From: Bacillota bacterium
GTDB taxonomy: Bacteria > Bacillota > Clostridia > Lachnospirales > WQUN01
DNA: 17,258 bases
Assembly (NCBI GenBank): GCA_009782085.1
Contig: WQUN01000013.1
Span: 1 to 17,258 of the forward strand
Direction: 5' to 3'
Shown here: positions 15,945-17,258 of the stretch, in pieces
Layout of the letters: every line of letters begins with the position of its first letter
How positions within the stretch are numbered: position 1 is the first letter of the stretch
Notes under the pieces: generated by a model
Databases searched by the model: none
What the model was told of the DNA's origin: nothing
Seen by the model: only the letters and a program-made list of their open reading frames with translations
Made by a program: the position numbers and the translations under genes

Positions 15945-15986
15945 ATGAAACGATCATGATGAAACGATGATGATGAAACGATCATA
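15945..15986. repeat. Three tandem 14-bp repeats
   Basis: ATGAAACGATCATG, ATGAAACGATGATG and ATGAAACGATCATA stand head to tail. They lie about 95 bp upstream of the giant SLH gene start and directly beyond the terminator of the small membrane protein. Each unit contains the near-palindrome CGATCATG, so they could be tandem operator sites or a slippage product. Confidence 0.65.
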
Positions 15987-16025
15987 AAAAAAGCCGCGCG
16001 TTTTCATCCCGCGAAAACGCGCGGC
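15986..16025 (-). terminator. Rho-independent terminator of the small membrane protein gene
   Basis: A 13-bp perfect stem, GCCGCGCGTTTTC with GAAAACGCGCGGC, has a 7-base loop and is followed on the minus strand by seven T. It lies 45 bp beyond the stop at 16070. Confidence 0.93.
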
Positions 16026-16069
16026 CATGCCGATTCTAAGAATCCATGATACGTTGTACTGGCCCCGGC

Positions 16070-16285
16070 TTATCTCCACATATTGATGTAGTATTGCAAA
16101 ACCACGAAGAGCAGATATCCCAAAGCCGCGAACCCTATTATGCCCACCGCTATCAGCAGGTTGATCAGCTTTTTGTTTTGTCTGTTGTACTCCGCAAGCC
16201 AGGTCTTTTTCTCCTGCGTCCGTTTGAACTCGTCGAGATCGAAGCTGTCCTCGGCGTAAGTCCGCTTCTTCGCGCCGCTCGGCAT
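16070..16285 (-). CDS. Small single-pass membrane protein, unknown function
   Basis: A 71-residue protein. The first ~38 residues are highly charged (AKKRTYAEDSFDLDEF, then KRTQEKKTWLAEYNRQNKK), and residues ~40-66 are one hydrophobic membrane segment (LINLLIAVGIIGFAALGYLLF). The short tail is YYINMWR. By charge it should have its N-terminus inside. AGAGGTGAGG lies a few bases before ATG 16285. It has its own promoter (16334-16362) and terminator, so it is a monocistronic gene and very likely real. I do not recognise the family. Confidence 0.8.
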   Translation of the reverse strand: MPSGAKKRTYAEDSFDLDEFKRTQEKKTWLAEYNRQNKKLINLLIAVGIIGFAALGYLLFVVLQYYINMWR

Positions 16286-16333
16286 CGCGCCTCACCTCTC
16301 TGGGAAAAATTCCCTATTTGCCGTCCTGCCATG

Positions 16334-16362
16334 ATTTTACAGGATAACGGCGCCAAAGTCAA
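16334..16362 (-). promoter_or_regulatory. Promoter of the small membrane protein gene
   Basis: On the minus strand, TTGACT (16362-16357), a 17-bp spacer and TAAAAT (16339-16334). The hexamers and spacing are identical to those of the operon promoter at 6630-6658. The start site would be near 16327, giving a ~42-nt leader. Confidence 0.78.
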
Positions 16363-16382
16363 CGGACCTCTTCGCAGAAATC

Positions 16383-16485
16383 TATACCGGAGTGCGAAAA
16401 CATTAGCCTCCTCTGTCGCCGATTCACCGCAGAAGCGTTCTTCGAATCGGCTCGTCGTCGGCAAATGTTTTCTGCATCCGGTATA
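16383..16485. repeat. Palindromic MITE-like element C
   Basis: Ends TATACCGGAGTGCGAAAACATT and (reverse complement) TATACCGGATGCAGAAAACATT form a near-perfect inverted repeat. In reverse complement it aligns end to end with element B at 1820-1911 (~80% identity), and its core matches element A. It fills the gap between the stop of the BFD-domain gene (16499) and the promoter of the small membrane protein. Confidence 0.8.
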
Positions 16486-16498
16486 ACCCCCTTATCCG

Positions 16499-16819
16499 CT
16501 ATCGTCCGATGTCGATCACGTTCTGCACCAGGGGCTTGCAGCGGCCGCACACCGTGCCCGCGCCCGTGGCCTCTCCCACCTTTTCGGCGGTGTCCGCGCC
16601 GTTTTTTACCGCCCCCGCGACTTCGGCGAGGGAAACGTTTTTACACCCGCACACCGACGCGAGGATCTCGCCTATCTCGTCCTTGCACCGCCCGCAGACG
16701 GTCGACGCCTTCGTCACGTTTTGGATGTCGTCCTGCGCGCGAGCGCCGGAGATCATCGCCCTGCGTATCGCCAGGTAATCCACCTGCATACAGTTGCACA
16801 CGATGTGATTTTGCGTCAC
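16499..16819 (-). CDS. Tandem BFD-like [2Fe-2S]-binding protein
   Basis: A 106-residue cytoplasmic protein made almost entirely of two BFD-type iron-sulfur domains, the fold of bacterioferritin-associated ferredoxin. Domain 1 has Cys8 and Cys10 (CNC) with Cys42 and Cys45 (CGRC). Domain 2 has Cys57 and Cys59 (CGC) with Cys91 and Cys94 (CGRC). Each therefore keeps the four ligands for one [2Fe-2S] cluster, in CxC...CxxC order. Electron transfer or iron-sulfur handling is likely; the partner is not in the window. GTG 16819 is the start because AAGGAGGG lies about 6 bases upstream and the ATG two bases earlier is followed at once by TGA. It has its own promoter at 16869-16897. Confidence 0.9.
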   Translation of the reverse strand: MTQNHIVCNCMQVDYLAIRRAMISGARAQDDIQNVTKASTVCGRCKDEIGEILASVCGCKNVSLAEVAGAVKNGADTAEKVGEATGAGTVCGRCKPLVQNVIDIGR

Positions 16820-16838
16820 ATTAATCCCTCCTTAGGAC

Positions 16839-16859
16839 GCCGGCGTAAGTCACGCCGGC
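16839..16859 (-). promoter_or_regulatory. Hairpin in the leader of the BFD-domain gene
   Basis: GCCGGCGT and ACGCCGGC form an 8-bp stem with a 5-base loop, between the predicted transcription start and the ribosome binding site of the BFD-domain gene. It could stabilise the mRNA 5' end; there is no T-run for attenuation. Confidence 0.4.
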
Positions 16860-16868
16860 CGTGCAAGT

Positions 16869-16897
16869 ATTTTACCACGATTTTGCGCCGGGGACAA
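16869..16897 (-). promoter_or_regulatory. Promoter of the BFD-domain gene
   Basis: On the minus strand, TTGTCC (16897-16892), a 17-bp spacer and TAAAAT (16874-16869). The -35 is weaker than in the other two promoters. The leader would be ~43 nt. Confidence 0.6.
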
Positions 16898-16962
16898 TCC
16901 AGGATGTGCGCCGAGCGCGGCAATTTTTGCGGAATTTTTACGGGATACGTTAAAATACCGTA

Positions 16963-17054
16963 GGGGACGCCGCCCTCGGCGTCCCGCGCCGCCCCCGGCG
17001 TCCCACAGTTGCCGGCAGATTCAGGTAACGGGATGCCCTGGGGGGCGTCCCCCA
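16963..17054. repeat. GGCGTCCC hairpin repeats
   Basis: GGGACGCC and GGCGTCCC (16964-16985) make a perfect 8-bp stem, GGCGTCCC recurs at 16997-17004, and GGGGGGCGTCCCCC lies at 17041-17054. No T-run follows. The first resembles the hairpins at 10873-10946 in design (GTAGGG, inverted repeat). With the items at 16869-16897, 17113-17138 and 17169-17258 this is all I see in the last ~440 bases; no gene is supported there. Confidence 0.5.
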
Positions 17055-17112
17055 ACGGCTGCAAGCTAAGCTGGGAATTAATACCATATCCAAAACAAAG
17101 GTTATATTGCCT

Positions 17113-17138
17113 TGTCATCCTGAGCGTAGCGAAGGATC
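17113..17138. repeat. Dispersed CATCCTGAG...GAAGGATC repeat, copy 2
   Basis: TGTCATCCTGAGCGTAGCG followed by AAGGATC is the canonical form of the repeat also seen, in altered form, at 10797-10833. Confidence 0.65.
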
Positions 17139-17168
17139 TTGTTCTTGTCCGACGTGCAATTATTGTCG

Positions 17169-17258
17169 TTTCGTTTGAAATTGAGCTTCAAACTTCGCGC
17201 GAAACGCCCCTGAACATTGGTCGTTTCGCGCTCGTTTTCAGCTCATTTCAAATCGAAA
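17169..17258. repeat. Palindromic element D, reaching the window edge
   Basis: Outer arms TTTCGTTTGAAATTGAGCT and AGCTCATTTCAAATCGAAA are near-perfect reverse complements, and inner arms CGCGCGAAACG and CGTTTCGCGCTCG also pair. At ~90 bp it has the size and build of elements A-C, but I see no convincing sequence match to their core. It may continue past the window. Confidence 0.65.

Noticed and set aside
16816..17118. 100-codon minus-strand ORF
   Set aside because: It covers the BFD promoter, hairpins and dispersed repeats, with no ribosome binding site or domain.

Overview
The window looks like a surface or accessory locus from a high-GC Gram-positive bacterium, probably a clostridial Firmicute. 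The support is: strong AGGAGG-type ribosome binding sites, TTGACT/TAAAAT sigma-A-type promoters with 17-bp spacing, a sortase with a sorting-signal substrate, SipW-type signal peptides and an S-layer homology (SLH) tail. No genus can be named from the sequence alone.

Left edge (1-1114): a palindromic ~100-bp element lies just before rsuA, a 16S rRNA pseudouridine synthase that appears to start at CTG 174. A 35-codon ORF follows and runs head-on into the end of the sortase gene. Block 1 (1080-6456, all minus strand, read from right to left): a TasA/camelysin-like protein with a C-terminal MPPTG sorting signal; three small secreted proteins that look like diverged paralogues of one TasA-like family, two of them with clear SipW-type 'TYAWF/TFAW' signal peptides and the third ending in an 18-copy octapeptide repeat; then a class D-like sortase. 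A good promoter (6630-6658) and a 167-nt GC-rich leader precede the block. No SipW signal peptidase is encoded here.

Block 2 (6705-15850, minus strand): two very large secreted proteins (1319 and 1634 residues) with fibronectin type III (FN3)-like modules and similar C-terminal regions. Only the 1634-residue protein carries a degenerate SLH triplet. A strong terminator (6705-6730) ends this block just before the block 1 promoter. Block 3 (15986-16897, minus strand): a 71-residue single-pass membrane protein with its own promoter and terminator, and a 106-residue protein made of two BFD-like [2Fe-2S] domains. The last ~440 bases hold the BFD promoter and repeats only.

My reading (inference): block 1 makes a sortase-anchored TasA-like fibre or matrix with several minor subunits, and block 2 makes a giant FN3/SLH surface layer or adhesin pair. 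Together they would be a cell-surface or biofilm module. A family of 90-100 bp palindromic elements with a shared core occurs three times; two inverted copies flank the surface genes, and one of them separates the sortase from its putative substrates. A fourth, apparently unrelated palindrome lies at the right edge.
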